NCBI RefSeq assembly: GCF_000516555.1
Contig: NZ_AZSJ01000003.1
Span: 1,497,301-1,561,300 of the forward strand
Direction of reading: 5' to 3'
DNA length: 64,000 nucleotides
Origin: Afipia sp. P52-10
GTDB lineage: Bacteria; Pseudomonadota; Alphaproteobacteria; Rhizobiales; Xanthobacteraceae
In this document: one piece after another, positions 47,956-58,223 of the stretch
How the letters are laid out: every line of letters begins with the position of its first letter
How positions within the stretch are numbered: the stretch's first letter is position 1
The notes under the pieces: generated by a model
The model's database searches: none
Told to the model about the DNA's origin: nothing
What the model saw: the letters and a program-made list of their open reading frames with translations, nothing else
Made by a program: the position numbers and the translations under genes

Positions 47956-48186
47956 GAAAACCGCTCTCCGTCTTCGGACACGGTGCCGGCCGAAGCCCGC
48001 TTCTTCCGCCATGTCCTTCATAAAACGGGGGTCTTTTAACAGGCGAAACCTTAATTCGCCACCACCGGACGGACCGATTCGCGACCGTTCTGACGCTATG
48101 GTGACCGGGTTTGGCGAGGCGGGCCGCCGGCCAGATTGAAACCGCGGCGGTAATCCCTAAATTGCCCGGACGCATAAGGATTCGTC
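47956..48186. other. Divergent hisB / hslV promoter region
   Basis: 231 bp without a gene. Contains an RpoH-type promoter candidate for hslV (48135-48162). No obvious histidine attenuator (no run of His codons in a leader peptide) was seen before hisB. Confidence 0.55.
48135..48162 (+). promoter_or_regulatory. RpoH (sigma-32)-type promoter of hslV
   Basis: ATTG (48135-48138), exactly 17 nt, CCTAAAT (48156-48162), ending 24 bp before the hslV ATG. One mismatch in each box against CTTG-N17-CYTATNT, the pattern found perfectly before dnaK. hslVU is a heat-shock operon in other proteobacteria. Confidence 0.5.
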
Positions 48187-48747
48187 ATGCAGGCATCGAA
48201 CTCGGCCGCGCCGGTCTGGCACGGCACCACCATTCTCACGGTCCGCAAAGGCGGCAAGGTCGTCATCGGCGGCGACGGCCAGGTCTCGATCGGCCAGACC
48301 GTCATCAAGTCGAACGCCAGGAAGGTCCGCAAACTCGGCAAGGGCGACGTGATCGGCGGCTTTGCCGGCGCCACGGCCGACGCGTTTACCTTGTTCGAAC
48401 GGCTGGAAAGCAAGCTGGAACAGTATCCCGGTCAGCTCACCCGCGCCGCCGTGGAGCTTGCCAAGGACTGGCGCACCGACCGCTACCTGCGGCGGCTGGA
48501 GGCGATGATGATCGTGGCCGACAAGGACGTATCGCTGGTGCTGACCGGAACCGGCGACGTGCTCGAGCCGGAAGGCGGAGTGATGGCGATCGGCTCCGGC
48601 GGCAACTATGCGCTGGCGGCAGCCCGCGCGCTCGCCGACAGCGACAAGGATGCCGAGACGATCGTGCGCCGGGCGCTCGATATCGCCGCCGACATCTGCG
48701 TCTACACCAATCGCAACCTGACCATCGAGACCCTGACGGCGGCATGA
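48187..48747 (+). CDS. hslV: ATP-dependent protease subunit HslV (ClpQ)
   Basis: Proteasome-related threonine peptidase forming the proteolytic core with HslU. 186 residues. The mature N-terminal Thr is expected in HGTTILTVR (around residue 14), so a short propeptide of about 13 residues is removed, as usual in this group. [14 protein letters not shown] and [14 protein letters not shown] segments are conserved. hslU is not adjacent: two other genes lie between. Confidence 0.96.
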   Translation: MQASNSAAPVWHGTTILTVRKGGKVVIGGDGQVSIGQTVIKSNARKVRKLGKGDVIGGFAGATADAFTLFERLESKLEQYPGQLTRAAVELAKDWRTDRYLRRLEAMMIVADKDVSLVLTGTGDVLEPEGGVMAIGSGGNYALAAARALADSDKDAETIVRRALDIAADICVYTNRNLTIETLTAA

Positions 48748-48750
48748 CCG

Positions 48751-49248
48751 ATGGCGGCGACGCTCTATAGCTTTCGCCCCGTCAGCCGCGATGACTTTCC
48801 CCTGCTCGCGCGCTGGTTCACCCAACCGCACGTCAACGCATGGTGGCCTGCGGAAGGCGCCCTCGACGAGATCGCACAGGCGATGGCCGAGCCCGGCACG
48901 TGGCCCTTCATCGTTTTGCACGGCGCGCGGCCGATCGGCTATCAGCAGGTCTATGACCCCTTCGCCGAAGACGATCATCCCTACCGCGACCAACCGCAAG
49001 GCACGCTCGGCATCGATCAGTTCATCGGCGAGCCTGACATGATCGCGCGTGGTCATGGCAGCGCCTTCATCCGCATGTTCGTACGGCAACTGTTCGACGA
49101 GGGCGCACAGCGCGTGGTGACCGATCCCGATCCGGCCAATCCCCGCGCGATCCGCGCTTACGAGAAGGCGGGCTTTCGCGCCTTCGACCGTCGCACGACG
49201 ATCTTCGGCGAGGTGCAGCTCATGGCCTGTGACCGGCCTGCCGCATGA
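48751..49248 (+). CDS. GNAT-family N-acetyltransferase (aminoglycoside 6'-acetyltransferase-like)
   Basis: 165 residues. Resembles AAC(6')-Ib/siderophore-acetyltransferase GNATs: [25 protein letters not shown] at the N-terminus, [34 protein letters not shown] for acetyl-CoA binding and [13 protein letters not shown] near the end. Begins 3 bp after hslV and overlaps the DUF2585 gene by 4 bp. Its natural substrate is unknown; chromosomal context argues for a housekeeping role rather than acquired resistance. Confidence 0.85.
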   Translation: MAATLYSFRPVSRDDFPLLARWFTQPHVNAWWPAEGALDEIAQAMAEPGTWPFIVLHGARPIGYQQVYDPFAEDDHPYRDQPQGTLGIDQFIGEPDMIARGHGSAFIRMFVRQLFDEGAQRVVTDPDPANPRAIRAYEKAGFRAFDRRTTIFGEVQLMACDRPAA

Positions 49249-49829
49249 CCGCCATTCCACGTCCCTCGACGCGCATCACGCTTGTAATCGCGCTCGGGCT
49301 GATCGCAGCGCAGGCGATCGCGCTCTATGCGATGGGTCGGCTGCCGATCTGCGCCTGCGGCTCAGTGAAGCTGTGGCATGGCGTCGTGCAGAGTTCAGAG
49401 AACTCGCAGCACATCGCCGACTGGTATTCGTTCTCACACATCATTCACGGCTTCGTGTTTTACGCCGCAACATGGCTGATCATGCCGCGGATGTCGTGGA
49501 CGGCGCGCTTGCTGATCGCGATGCTGGTCGAAGGTGGCTGGGAGCTGGTCGAGAATTCAAGCTTCATCATCGATCGCTATCGAACGGCGACCGTTTCGCT
49601 CGATTATTACGGCGATAGCATCGTCAACTCGGTCTCCGACATGCTGTTCATGGTGCTGGGCTTCCTGGTGGCGCTGAGACTGCCGGTGAAGCTCACCGTC
49701 GCGCTGGCACTGCTCATGGAGATCGGCGTCGGCCTGCACATCCGCGACAACCTGACCCTGAACGTGATCATGCTGCTCTATCCGAACGAAGCCGTCCGCC
49801 AGTGGCAGGCGGGCCCGCCGATCATCTAG
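49245..49829 (+). CDS. DUF2585 integral membrane protein
   Basis: 194 residues, about five or six transmembrane helices. Family-typical segments: [12 protein letters not shown] after the first helix, [23 protein letters not shown] and [21 protein letters not shown] with charged residues inside the membrane region. Function unknown. Overlaps the GNAT gene (ATGA) and precedes hslU by 174 bp. Its TAG stop is followed by GTGGTTT, matching the start of hairpin repeat 1 at 36465. Confidence 0.85.
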   Translation: MTAIPRPSTRITLVIALGLIAAQAIALYAMGRLPICACGSVKLWHGVVQSSENSQHIADWYSFSHIIHGFVFYAATWLIMPRMSWTARLLIAMLVEGGWELVENSSFIIDRYRTATVSLDYYGDSIVNSVSDMLFMVLGFLVALRLPVKLTVALALLMEIGVGLHIRDNLTLNVIMLLYPNEAVRQWQAGPPII

Positions 49830-49854
49830 TGGTTTCAGCTTCTGATTTGATCCG
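49826..49854. repeat. Possible half-copy of the CTAGTGGTT repeat
   Basis: CTAGTGGTTT at 49826-49835, then CAG and CTTCTGATTTGATCC, resembling one arm of hairpin repeat 1 (CTAGTGGTTC-TTT-GATTCCAACATTTGCATCC). No complementary arm follows. As at 36465, the TAG is the stop codon of the upstream gene. Confidence 0.4.
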
Positions 49855-49876
49855 AACCTGACTCGGCGTTTTGACG

Positions 49877-49902
49877 GCGAGGCTGCCTGCAAACAGCCTC
49901 GC
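49877..49902. terminator. Hairpin between the DUF2585 gene and hslU
   Basis: Perfect 9-bp stem GCGAGGCTG / CAGCCTCGC with an 8-nt loop, about 50 bp beyond the DUF2585 stop. No T-run. It could partly separate the hslV transcript from hslU or act in the hslU leader. Confidence 0.5.
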
Positions 49903-50003
49903 GCAGCTTGCCTGGCACGATGCTTTTCCAGTCACCCTGTCCATTTTTCGGACATCGCATCCTCCGTCTTGCGCAAACCACGATCCGCCAATAACTAGTC
50001 CGC

Positions 50004-51308
<1,305 letters not shown>

Positions 51309-51382
51309 CACGCTGCATCCGCCGTTCAGATCGTACGCGGATCCATCCGCGCATCGCGTCGCGACATACCATCCGGATCATG

Positions 51383-51949
51383 TCAGCGCGCCCGACGCAG
51401 CCGCACATAAAGCGCGCCTTCGCCGCCATGGCCGATGTGCGCTTCTTCGAAACCGACGACGAGACTGCGCAGCTCCGGCAGGCTCATCCAAAGCGGCACC
51501 TGGCGTCGCAAGACACCTTCCGACGCCGGACTCCGGCCCTTGCCGGTGATGATCAGCACGAAGGTCGCGCCGTCGCCGTGCGCGCGATGCAGGAAGGCGA
51601 TCAGCGCGCGATGGGCCACCGCCTGGGTCATGCCGTGCAGATCGATCCGCGCGTCGATCGGCTTGCGGCCCTTGGCGAGCTTCGAACGTTCGCGACGGCC
51701 GAGCGGCGCAAGCGGCGGCGGCGATTTCGCCGGCGCAGGCTCCGGCTTGATGACGAGCTTTGCCGCCGGACGCGGCTTTGTTGGCGGCTTCAGCGCAGGC
51801 GCCTCTCCGCCTTCAGCGTGCTTTGCGGACGCGGGCCGCATGCGACGCAGCGGCTTTGCAGACTTTGCAACCGATTGCCACAGCACCTGCTCTTCCTCGC
51901 TGAGGACACGCTTGCGCCGCGACGGCGGCGAGGACGGAGATTTTATCAT
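51383..51949 (-). CDS. Smr (MutS2 C-terminal)-domain protein
   Basis: 188 residues. The N-terminal half is basic and Pro/Ala-rich, probably disordered; the C-terminal Smr domain has IDLHG at 102-106 and FVLIITGKG. Stand-alone Smr proteins can nick DNA or cleave RNA; in this family of small YdaL-type proteins an endonuclease role is suspected. Its ATG overlaps the mltA stop (ATGA); mltA-smr is a common pair in alphaproteobacteria. Confidence 0.9.
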   Translation of the reverse strand: MIKSPSSPPSRRKRVLSEEEQVLWQSVAKSAKPLRRMRPASAKHAEGGEAPALKPPTKPRPAAKLVIKPEPAPAKSPPPLAPLGRRERSKLAKGRKPIDARIDLHGMTQAVAHRALIAFLHRAHGDGATFVLIITGKGRSPASEGVLRRQVPLWMSLPELRSLVVGFEEAHIGHGGEGALYVRLRRAR

Positions 51950-53619
51950 CGGCGGTAACGGCGGCCGCTCTTTCGGCGAGGCTGCGGAATGTCGGGCCGC
52001 GCCTGCGGCATCGGTATGACCGCTGGGGCGGCTGCAGCTGCGGTCCTGTCGTTCGCAGACATGGCCGCGGCCGGCTTGCCCTGATCCTTAGCCGGCGGGA
52101 TCTTGGGTCCCTCCTTGGAAGGATCCTTCGGAGCATCGTTCGCGGTTTCTTTGCTCGGCGTCGCAGGCTCGCCGCCTCCTGCCTTGGATTCCTTTGCCGT
52201 CACAGAGCCGGTATTCTTCGGCTCCTGCGCCCCATTCTTGTCTGGCGGAAACAGCTTGGCGATCTTCGCGGACGGCCGCGCTTCCGGAAGCAGCATCCGC
52301 TTTCCGGCGGCAACCGGATCGAGGCTCTTGGGCACCAGCATCACGAACCGGGCCCCCTGCTTCAGCCGCCCGGAAATGCGCCCCGCCTCGACACCCGCGC
52401 CGAAATAGATGTCTGCCCGCGCCGGCCCGATGATCGCCGAGCCGGTGTCTTGCGAGATCATCAGCCGGCGAAACGGCGTCTGCGCCTTTTCCGATTCGAT
52501 CGGCAGGTTGCCTTCGATGAAGAACGGCGTGCCATAGACGTGCAGGAAGCGATCGACGGCGATCGAGCGGCCCGCAGTGAGCGGAATGCCCTGCGCACCG
52601 ACGGCTTCGTCCTTGTCGGACAGCTGGACCTCGCGGAAGAAAACGTACGCCTTGTTCTGCCGCCGCAGCTCCTTGGCCGCTTCCGGATTCGCATCCATGT
52701 AGTCGCGGATGCGCTGCATCGACATCTCTTCACGCGGCACGATGTTGCGATCGATCAAGACCCGGCCCACCGGCGTATAGGCCTGTCCGTTGTGCGAATC
52801 ATAGTTGAGGCGGACGGTCGATCCGTCCTCCAGCTTGATCCGCGCCGAGCCCTGAATCTGCATGAACAGCAGATCCGTGTAGCTCTTCACATAGCAGATC
52901 TCCAAGCCGCGGCCGGAAAGAATGCCGTCCTCGATCTCTGCGCGGTCGTAATAGGGTACAAGCTTGCGGCGGCCGATCTTGCGGAAGACCTCGCCCTTGT
53001 TGGGGAGACTGCCGGCATCCTGCGTATAGCCGCGCACGAACAGGTTCGACGGCCGGCGATAGACCGGGACCGGATACTGTTCACTGTAGGTGCGCGAGCC
53101 GTCGAGCACCGGCTCGTAGTATCCGGTGACGAAGCCTTCCGGCTCACCAAGACGGGAGATGCGGACCGGGACGAAATGCCCTTCGAAAAACGTGCGCGCC
53201 TGCTCCTTGGTCCGCACCCGCACTGTCCGAGCGGCATGGCACGGATCACGCAGCGAAAGGCCGAGCGCCTTCTGAGCTTGCGCGGATGAATTGCGCGGGA
53301 TCGTCGCCGAGATCGGTTTACAGCTCGCGAGGAAGGTCTGGAATGCGGCGAGCTGGTCGTCGTCGCTCCAGCCGGGGATATCAGCCCACCGCAGCGGCTC
53401 GTACTGCCCGCCCGAAATTTCGATCGGCATCGGCGCGCCGCCACGCTGCGCGTGGGCATTCGACGGAGCGAATAAAAAGCCGCACGACAACACGCCGAGC
53501 CCGCAAAGCCACGCGAGCCAACGAGGTGATGCCTTACTGCCCGCCTTCTGTGCCAACCAATTTCCAGTTCGGATCGCGCGACCCCATATCACGGGAGAAC
53601 GTCCAGACATCGGTGACAT
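51946..53619 (-). CDS. mltA: Membrane-bound lytic murein transglycosylase A
   Basis: Cleaves peptidoglycan with formation of 1,6-anhydromuramic ends. MltA domain (about 120-300) followed by the 3D domain with DTGSAIIGPARADIYFG; catalytic Asp lies in the latter. The C-terminal 110 residues are a Lys/Pro-rich tail. A hydrophobic leader (WLAWLCGLGVLSCGFLFAP) precedes PSNAHAQ, so it is exported. The start is uncertain: ATG 53619 overlaps the Tim44-like gene by 86 bp, and a TTG at 53556 would give a normal signal peptide. Confidence 0.88.
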   Translation of the reverse strand: MSPMSGRSPVIWGRAIRTGNWLAQKAGSKASPRWLAWLCGLGVLSCGFLFAPSNAHAQRGGAPMPIEISGGQYEPLRWADIPGWSDDDQLAAFQTFLASCKPISATIPRNSSAQAQKALGLSLRDPCHAARTVRVRTKEQARTFFEGHFVPVRISRLGEPEGFVTGYYEPVLDGSRTYSEQYPVPVYRRPSNLFVRGYTQDAGSLPNKGEVFRKIGRRKLVPYYDRAEIEDGILSGRGLEICYVKSYTDLLFMQIQGSARIKLEDGSTVRLNYDSHNGQAYTPVGRVLIDRNIVPREEMSMQRIRDYMDANPEAAKELRRQNKAYVFFREVQLSDKDEAVGAQGIPLTAGRSIAVDRFLHVYGTPFFIEGNLPIESEKAQTPFRRLMISQDTGSAIIGPARADIYFGAGVEAGRISGRLKQGARFVMLVPKSLDPVAAGKRMLLPEARPSAKIAKLFPPDKNGAQEPKNTGSVTAKESKAGGGEPATPSKETANDAPKDPSKEGPKIPPAKDQGKPAAAMSANDRTAAAAAPAVIPMPQARPDIPQPRRKSGRRYRR

Positions 53620-54259
53620 CGGTGATCGCTTCCGCGTTTCCGTCGACGACCGCGCCCGCCTTGTCGCGCGTCACCGAAATCATCTGCGAAATAAACCGCA
53701 CCGTGAGGCTGGCGACCCGGCCGCGCGCATCAGCGCTGACGATCTCCGCCTTCTCGATCCCGACGAACTTGCGGTCGATCCGCTCGCCCCGCTGCTCGCG
53801 GTCACGAATGGCGCCGTCGAAGCTCTCGAACACCTCGGCCGAAAGCAGATCCTTCAAAGTCCGCCGGTCCCCCTGGGCGAACGCCATCACGATCATCTCG
53901 TAGGCGCCCTTGGCGCCTGACAGGAAATGTTTCGGATCGAACGAGGAGTCTTCCTTCGCCACCGCATCCAGCCCGCGCGCCAGATCGGAACCGGGCTCAG
54001 CCGTTCCCTTCCAGCGTTCGCCGGCCGGCACCGGGTCTGCCGGCGCAAGCGGCGCCTGATCGATGATCGTTCCCGGAATGGGAACAACGTTGTCGTTGCG
54101 GCCGGCATCGCCACGGCCCTGCAGCACGTCGCGCGAGGCACGGTCAGGAGCGCGGTCGTAAGGCTGCCGTTCACTGCCCGTGCGCTGTCCGAGAACACTG
54201 CGCAGCCGCAGGAAGATGAAGACGGCCAACGCCAAGAAAATGATCGTGTAGATATCCAC
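53534..54259 (-). CDS. Tim44-like domain protein
   Basis: 241 residues from GTG 54259 (MDIYTIIFLALAVFIFLRLRS), the family-typical N-terminus; an ATG further upstream (54340) adds 27 unrelated residues. One N-terminal membrane helix, a Pro/Asp-rich linker (about 25-90), then a Tim44/NTF2-like domain (about 100-240) with LSAEVFESFDGAIRDREQRGE and LTVRFISQMISVTRD. In mitochondria Tim44 anchors the import motor; the bacterial role is unclear, possibly membrane-protein assembly. Linked to mltA and secB. Confidence 0.88.
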   Translation of the reverse strand: MDIYTIIFLALAVFIFLRLRSVLGQRTGSERQPYDRAPDRASRDVLQGRGDAGRNDNVVPIPGTIIDQAPLAPADPVPAGERWKGTAEPGSDLARGLDAVAKEDSSFDPKHFLSGAKGAYEMIVMAFAQGDRRTLKDLLSAEVFESFDGAIRDREQRGERIDRKFVGIEKAEIVSADARGRVASLTVRFISQMISVTRDKAGAVVDGNAEAITDVTDVWTFSRDMGSRDPNWKLVGTEGGQ

Positions 54260-54606
54260 GTCGCGTGCACCCTTTAGATCGGCACTGCGCCTGCCTCCGC
54301 AGACGTGCAGGCCGCTTCGGACCACCTGCCGCGCATCCATGTAAGCCCGAACCGCAACAGAGCCAACCCCGGTAAGCGGCTATTGGTTCATATCGGCCGC
54401 GCAAATTGACGCGTTTTTCAGCGTTCCGACGGCGATCAGTCTATCTCCAGCCCGGCATGACGGCCAATTCTGCCTAATTCTAGACGATCCGATGGCCTCG
54501 GCCAACCTTTTGCGCGCCGTTTCAAGGCTCCGTCCTTGTCCATGACCGGAGGCCTATGATAGCCACACGCCGCGAAACAGGGGCTTTTGCCCGCAGGAGA
54601 TACAGC
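54260..54606. other. Divergent region between the Tim44-like gene and secB
   Basis: 347 bp without a credible gene. It must hold both promoters; a TATGAT at 54555-54560 could be a -10 box for secB, but no matching -35 was found at the usual distance. No repeats were noticed. Confidence 0.5.
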
Positions 54607-55083
54607 ATGACCAACGGCAACGGCTCCCCGCCGGACGACGCGCAACTGCCCCAGCTCAATGTGATGGTGCAGTACACCAAGGATCTGTCGTTCGAGAACC
54701 CCAACGCGCCTCGTTCCCTGGGTCCGCAACAGCAGCAGCCGGCGATCAACATCCAGATCAATGTCGGCGCGAATGCGATCGCCGAGCAGGACTACGAAGT
54801 GACCCTGTCGATCGAGGGCAAGGCCGAAATCGACAACACCGTGCTGTTCAATTTCGAACTGGCCTACGCGGGTGTGTTTCGCATCCAGAACGTGCCGCCG
54901 GAGAATCTGCATCCGGTCGTCATGATCGAATGCCCGCGCCTGCTGTTTCCGTTCGCGCGGGAGATCATCGCCACGGCCGTCCGCGACGGCGGCTTCCCGC
55001 CGCTGCTGCTCGACCCGGTCGATTTCGTCGGCCTGTATCGGCAGAATCTTGCCAATCAAGCGACGCAGCAGCAGCCGAGCTGA
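54607..55083 (+). CDS. secB: Protein-export chaperone SecB
   Basis: Homotetrameric cytosolic chaperone that keeps preproteins unfolded and hands them to SecA. 158 residues from ATG 54607, preceded by GCAGGAG; an in-frame ATG at 54556 would add 17 residues. Conserved segments: [64 protein letters not shown]. Faces the Tim44-like gene and precedes convergent dnaQ. Confidence 0.96.
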   Translation: MTNGNGSPPDDAQLPQLNVMVQYTKDLSFENPNAPRSLGPQQQQPAINIQINVGANAIAEQDYEVTLSIEGKAEIDNTVLFNFELAYAGVFRIQNVPPENLHPVVMIECPRLLFPFAREIIATAVRDGGFPPLLLDPVDFVGLYRQNLANQATQQQPS

Positions 55084-55114
55084 CCACCCGACATAAGCTA
55101 GAGCAGATAAAACC

Positions 55115-55145
55115 AATGGCCCGGCCGAACCTCGACCGGGCCATT
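55115..55145 (+). terminator. Hairpin terminator after secB
   Basis: Perfect 10-bp stem AATGGCCCGG (55115-55124) / CCGGGCCATT (55136-55145) with an 11-nt loop, followed by ATGATTTCTTC. Thirty-one bp after the secB stop. Confidence 0.7.
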
Positions 55146-55218
55146 ATGATTTCTTCGAACCCTTAATCCATTTCGCTCGAAAACACCCTTGGCGTTTCCC
55201 AGCGGAAAATCAGACCGC

Positions 55219-55319
55219 CTAGAGCGCGATGAGATCGGGATGAATCATCCTCGCGCCTTAGCTATTGTTTAAGCATGATCTTTTCGGAAAACCGCTTCGC
55301 ACTTTTCCGGATCATGCTC
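55219..55319. repeat. Dispersed palindromic repeat of the Bradyrhizobium family
   Basis: About 100-bp element. An outer imperfect stem GCGCGATGA ... TCATCC-TCGCGC lies at 55224-55256, followed by a strong inner stem: GCATGATC (55273-55280) TTTT CGGAAAA (55285-55291), loop, TTTTCCG (55303-55309) GATCATGC (55310-55317). I recognise this sequence as a very common intergenic repeat in Bradyrhizobium and relatives. A shorter related element is at 11300-11339. Confidence 0.8.
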
Positions 55320-55370
55320 CAGGGCGATACCGCCGTTAACGTCCCGGTAACTTTGCCGCGGAAGCCAGCC

Positions 55371-56075
55371 TCACGACGCTGCCGGCTCGGCCCGGAATTC
55401 ATTCCAGAGCGCCTGCTCGCCCAAGCTTTCGATGAAGCTCTTGTGAGCTGCCAGTTCGTCCGCATGCAATCGCGGCGCAAGGGGAATCTCGCGCTGACGC
55501 CGCGGCGCGTCGGCCTGATTGTAGCTGCGGATCTGGCTCTGCTCCGCCAGAATGAGCTGCGACTGCCGCGCACCAATCAGATCGATATACACCTCGGCAA
55601 GCAGCTCAGCGTCGAGCAATGCGCCGTGTTTGGTGCGGCGCGAGTTGTCGATCGCATAGCGCGAGCAGAGATCGTCCAGCCGGTTGGACACGCCAGGATG
55701 CTTTCGCCGCGCCAGCAGCAGCGTATCGACCAGCCGCTCACGCGGAATCGGCCGGTGCGATACCCGCTCCAGCTCCGCGTTGATGAAGCCGATGTCGAAC
55801 GAGGCGTTGTGAATCACCAGCGGCGCATCGCCGATGAAGGCGAGGAACTCCTCCACCACCGCCGGAAACAACGGCTTGTCCGACAGGAATTCGGTCGACA
55901 GGCCGTGAACGTCGAAGGCTTCCTTCGGCATCTCCCGTTCCGGGTTGATGTAGCGATGGAAGGTCTGGCCCGTCGGCATGCGATTGAAAATCTCGACGCA
56001 GCCGATCTCCACGAGCCTGTCGCCGCGCAGCGGATCGAGTCCTGTCGTTTCAGTATCGAGAACGATTTCGCGCAT
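55371..56075 (-). CDS. dnaQ: DNA polymerase III epsilon subunit (3'-5' proofreading exonuclease)
   Basis: 234 residues. DEDDh exonuclease motifs: ExoI with Asp7 and Glu9 (IVLDTETTGLDP), ExoII HNASFDIGFINAEL, ExoIII with GALLDAELLAEVYIDL. C-terminal part includes the alpha-subunit-binding stretch. Corrects replication errors as part of the Pol III core. Downstream of coaE with 64 bp between; transcribed away from the presumed origin. Confidence 0.96.
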   Translation of the reverse strand: MREIVLDTETTGLDPLRGDRLVEIGCVEIFNRMPTGQTFHRYINPEREMPKEAFDVHGLSTEFLSDKPLFPAVVEEFLAFIGDAPLVIHNASFDIGFINAELERVSHRPIPRERLVDTLLLARRKHPGVSNRLDDLCSRYAIDNSRRTKHGALLDAELLAEVYIDLIGARQSQLILAEQSQIRSYNQADAPRRQREIPLAPRLHADELAAHKSFIESLGEQALWNEFRAEPAAS

Positions 56076-56139
56076 GCTGGTCGAAAATGCCTTTCAGAGC
56101 CCAAATCGGTGCCGATACCGGTACCGACTGGGCACCGAA

Positions 56140-56739
56140 TCACGGCCTTCGGCGGGGCATTCTAACGACTTCGGCCAGGATGTCGCGGATGCGCAGGCGC
56201 ACCGGCTCGATACCATTCGACGTATCCACGACAAAGTCGGCCCGTTTGCGCTTTTCCGCATCGGGCATCTGCCGGGCGAGAATGGCGTCGAGCTTCTCCT
56301 GCGTCATGTTTTCACGCGCCAGCACCCGTTCCCGCTGGACATCGGCGGGAGCGGAAACGACGACGATCGCATCGACGCGCTTTTCGCCGCCGGTCTCGAA
56401 CAGCAACGGCACGTCCAGCACCACCACCGGCGCACCGGCTTTCTCCGCATCGTCAAGGAACTGCTGACGATGTGCGCCCAGCATCGGATGGACGATCGAT
56501 TCGAGCTTCTTCAATGCTTCAGGATTGCCCAGCACCTTGGCCGAGAGCTTCTGCCGGTCCACCTTGCCATCGGCTGTGGTGCCGGGAAAAGCCGCTTCCA
56601 CCACCGGCACGGCCGCGCCGGAATAAATGGCATGGACCGCCGCATCGGCATCGTAAACCGGAACGCCCGCGTCCGCGAAAAGCTGCATGGTGGTCGATTT
56701 GCCCATTCCGATCGACCCGGTCAGTCCAATCACTTGCAT
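56140..56739 (-). CDS. coaE: Dephospho-CoA kinase
   Basis: Last step of CoA synthesis: phosphorylates the 3'-hydroxyl of dephospho-CoA. 199 residues, P-loop [12 protein letters not shown] at residues 5-16; [28 protein letters not shown] and REQ-type lid segment [23 protein letters not shown]. Between maf and dnaQ. In Caulobacter aroE lies between maf and coaE; here only 33 bp separate them. Confidence 0.96.
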   Translation of the reverse strand: MQVIGLTGSIGMGKSTTMQLFADAGVPVYDADAAVHAIYSGAAVPVVEAAFPGTTADGKVDRQKLSAKVLGNPEALKKLESIVHPMLGAHRQQFLDDAEKAGAPVVVLDVPLLFETGGEKRVDAIVVVSAPADVQRERVLARENMTQEKLDAILARQMPDAEKRKRADFVVDTSNGIEPVRLRIRDILAEVVRMPRRRP

Positions 56740-56772
56740 GCGGCTGTCGTGCCTTTCCTGCTTTCTGACTCG

Positions 56773-57381
56773 TTATTCCACAACCAGGCGAGCATGGCGC
56801 AGGAACGCCAGCAAGGGCAACAGCGGCAGACCGAGTATCGTAAAATGATCGCCTTCGATGCGCTCGAACAGATGCGAGCCGAGACCCTCAAGCTGATAGG
56901 CGCCGACGCTGGTCGTCACCGCATCGCCTGCGGCATCGAGATAAGTCCGGATCGACTCGCTGCTCAGCGGCCGCATGGTCATGCGCGCGACCGAAACGTC
57001 TTCAAACAGGATCTCGCCATCCTTCGCGACGGCAAGAGCCGAATACAATTCGTGCGTGCCACCGGCGAGTTCGCGGAGCTGATCCGCAGCCTGCGCCCGC
57101 CCCTTCGGCTTGCTGAACAGCCTGCCTCGCAGCGACAAGGTCTGATCGGCCCCGAGGACATAACGTCCAGGCCGTTGCGCGGCCACATGCGCAGCCTTGG
57201 ATCGCGCCAGCAGCGCCGCGATGGCCGACGGGTCCGATAATTCTGATCGAGCCTGGATGTCGCGTTCGTCAATGTCGGCGGGAATGGCCTCGTAGACGAT
57301 GCCCGCGGCTTGCAACAACGCCTGTCGCGACTTGCTTTGCGAGGCGAGTATCAACGGCTCGGCTGCGATCCACAATGTCAT
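56773..57381 (-). CDS. maf: Maf-family nucleoside triphosphate pyrophosphatase
   Basis: Hydrolyses modified or mis-sized pyrimidine/nucleoside triphosphates (dTTP/UTP type) and has been linked to septum control in Bacillus. 202 residues: [18 protein letters not shown] at the N-terminus, [14 protein letters not shown] and [28 protein letters not shown] near the C-terminus. Its ATG overlaps the ppsR stop (ATGA), so translation is coupled. Confidence 0.94.
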   Translation of the reverse strand: MTLWIAAEPLILASQSKSRQALLQAAGIVYEAIPADIDERDIQARSELSDPSAIAALLARSKAAHVAAQRPGRYVLGADQTLSLRGRLFSKPKGRAQAADQLRELAGGTHELYSALAVAKDGEILFEDVSVARMTMRPLSSESIRTYLDAAGDAVTTSVGAYQLEGLGSHLFERIEGDHFTILGLPLLPLLAFLRHARLVVE

Positions 57382-58223
57382 TGCGCTCCCCGGTGACGCT
57401 GGCGATCCGAGAGCAGCTTCATGATCGCCGCCGCAGTCTCTTCAATCGAGCGGCGGGTGACATCGAGCTGCGCCCAGCCGTACTTCACGCTGAGCTTTCG
57501 CGCAAACATCACCTCGTCGGTCACTGCCTCCCTATCCACATAGGCATCGCTGCTCACCGGGCCTGCTCCGAGACCAAGCAAGCGATTCTGCCGCACCTGG
57601 ATCAAACGCTCCGGCGTCGCATGGAGGCTGACCACCAGCGGATGCGTCAACGTCTCCAATTCCGATGGAATCGGAATGCCAGGGACCAAGGGAACGTTGG
57701 CGGTACGGATTCCGCGATTGGCAAGATAGATCGATGTCGGCGTCTTCGAGGTTCGCGACACGCCGACGAGAACGATGTCCGCTTCCTCCAAGCCTTCGGT
57801 ATGCTGACCGTCATCGTGCAGCATCGTGTAGTTCAGCGCATCGATCCGCTTGAAGTATTCCGCATTCAGCACGTGTTGCGCGCCGACCCGATGCGAGGTC
57901 TCGGCACCGAGATACGCCTGGAACAGCTGCAGCACGGGACCGATGATCGAGAGGCTCGGAATGTTCATCTCCGAACATTTCTGCTCGAGCTCTTTCACCA
58001 GTTCCTCGTCAAGCAGCGTGAACAGAACAATGCCCGGCGATTCCTCGATTTCCGACAGCACCCGATCGAGCTGCTTGTGGCTGCGCACCAGCGGATAGAC
58101 GTGCTCGATCGGCGTGACATTGGCATACTGGGCCGCCACGGCCCGCGCCACGGTGATCAATGTCTCACCGGTCGAATCCGAGACCATGTGCAAATGAAAG
58201 TAACTGCCGGACTGGATTGTCAT
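57378..58223 (-). CDS. ppsR: Pyruvate phosphate dikinase regulatory protein (DUF299)
   Basis: Bifunctional kinase/pyrophosphorylase that switches PEP synthase or pyruvate phosphate dikinase on and off by Thr phosphorylation. 281 residues. P-loop-like motif GVSRTSKT at 154-161; [11 protein letters not shown] near the N-terminus. This is the gene called RP001/CC0001 in the alphaproteobacterial origin literature; it is divergent from hemE across the putative oriC. Confidence 0.94.
   Translation of the reverse strand: MTIQSGSYFHLHMVSDSTGETLITVARAVAAQYANVTPIEHVYPLVRSHKQLDRVLSEIEESPGIVLFTLLDEELVKELEQKCSEMNIPSLSIIGPVLQLFQAYLGAETSHRVGAQHVLNAEYFKRIDALNYTMLHDDGQHTEGLEEADIVLVGVSRTSKTPTSIYLANRGIRTANVPLVPGIPIPSELETLTHPLVVSLHATPERLIQVRQNRLLGLGAGPVSSDAYVDREAVTDEVMFARKLSVKYGWAQLDVTRRSIEETAAAIMKLLSDRQRHRGAQ

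Noticed and set aside
54436-55116. 226-codon minus-strand open frame over secB
   Set aside because: secB is certain; this is its complement.
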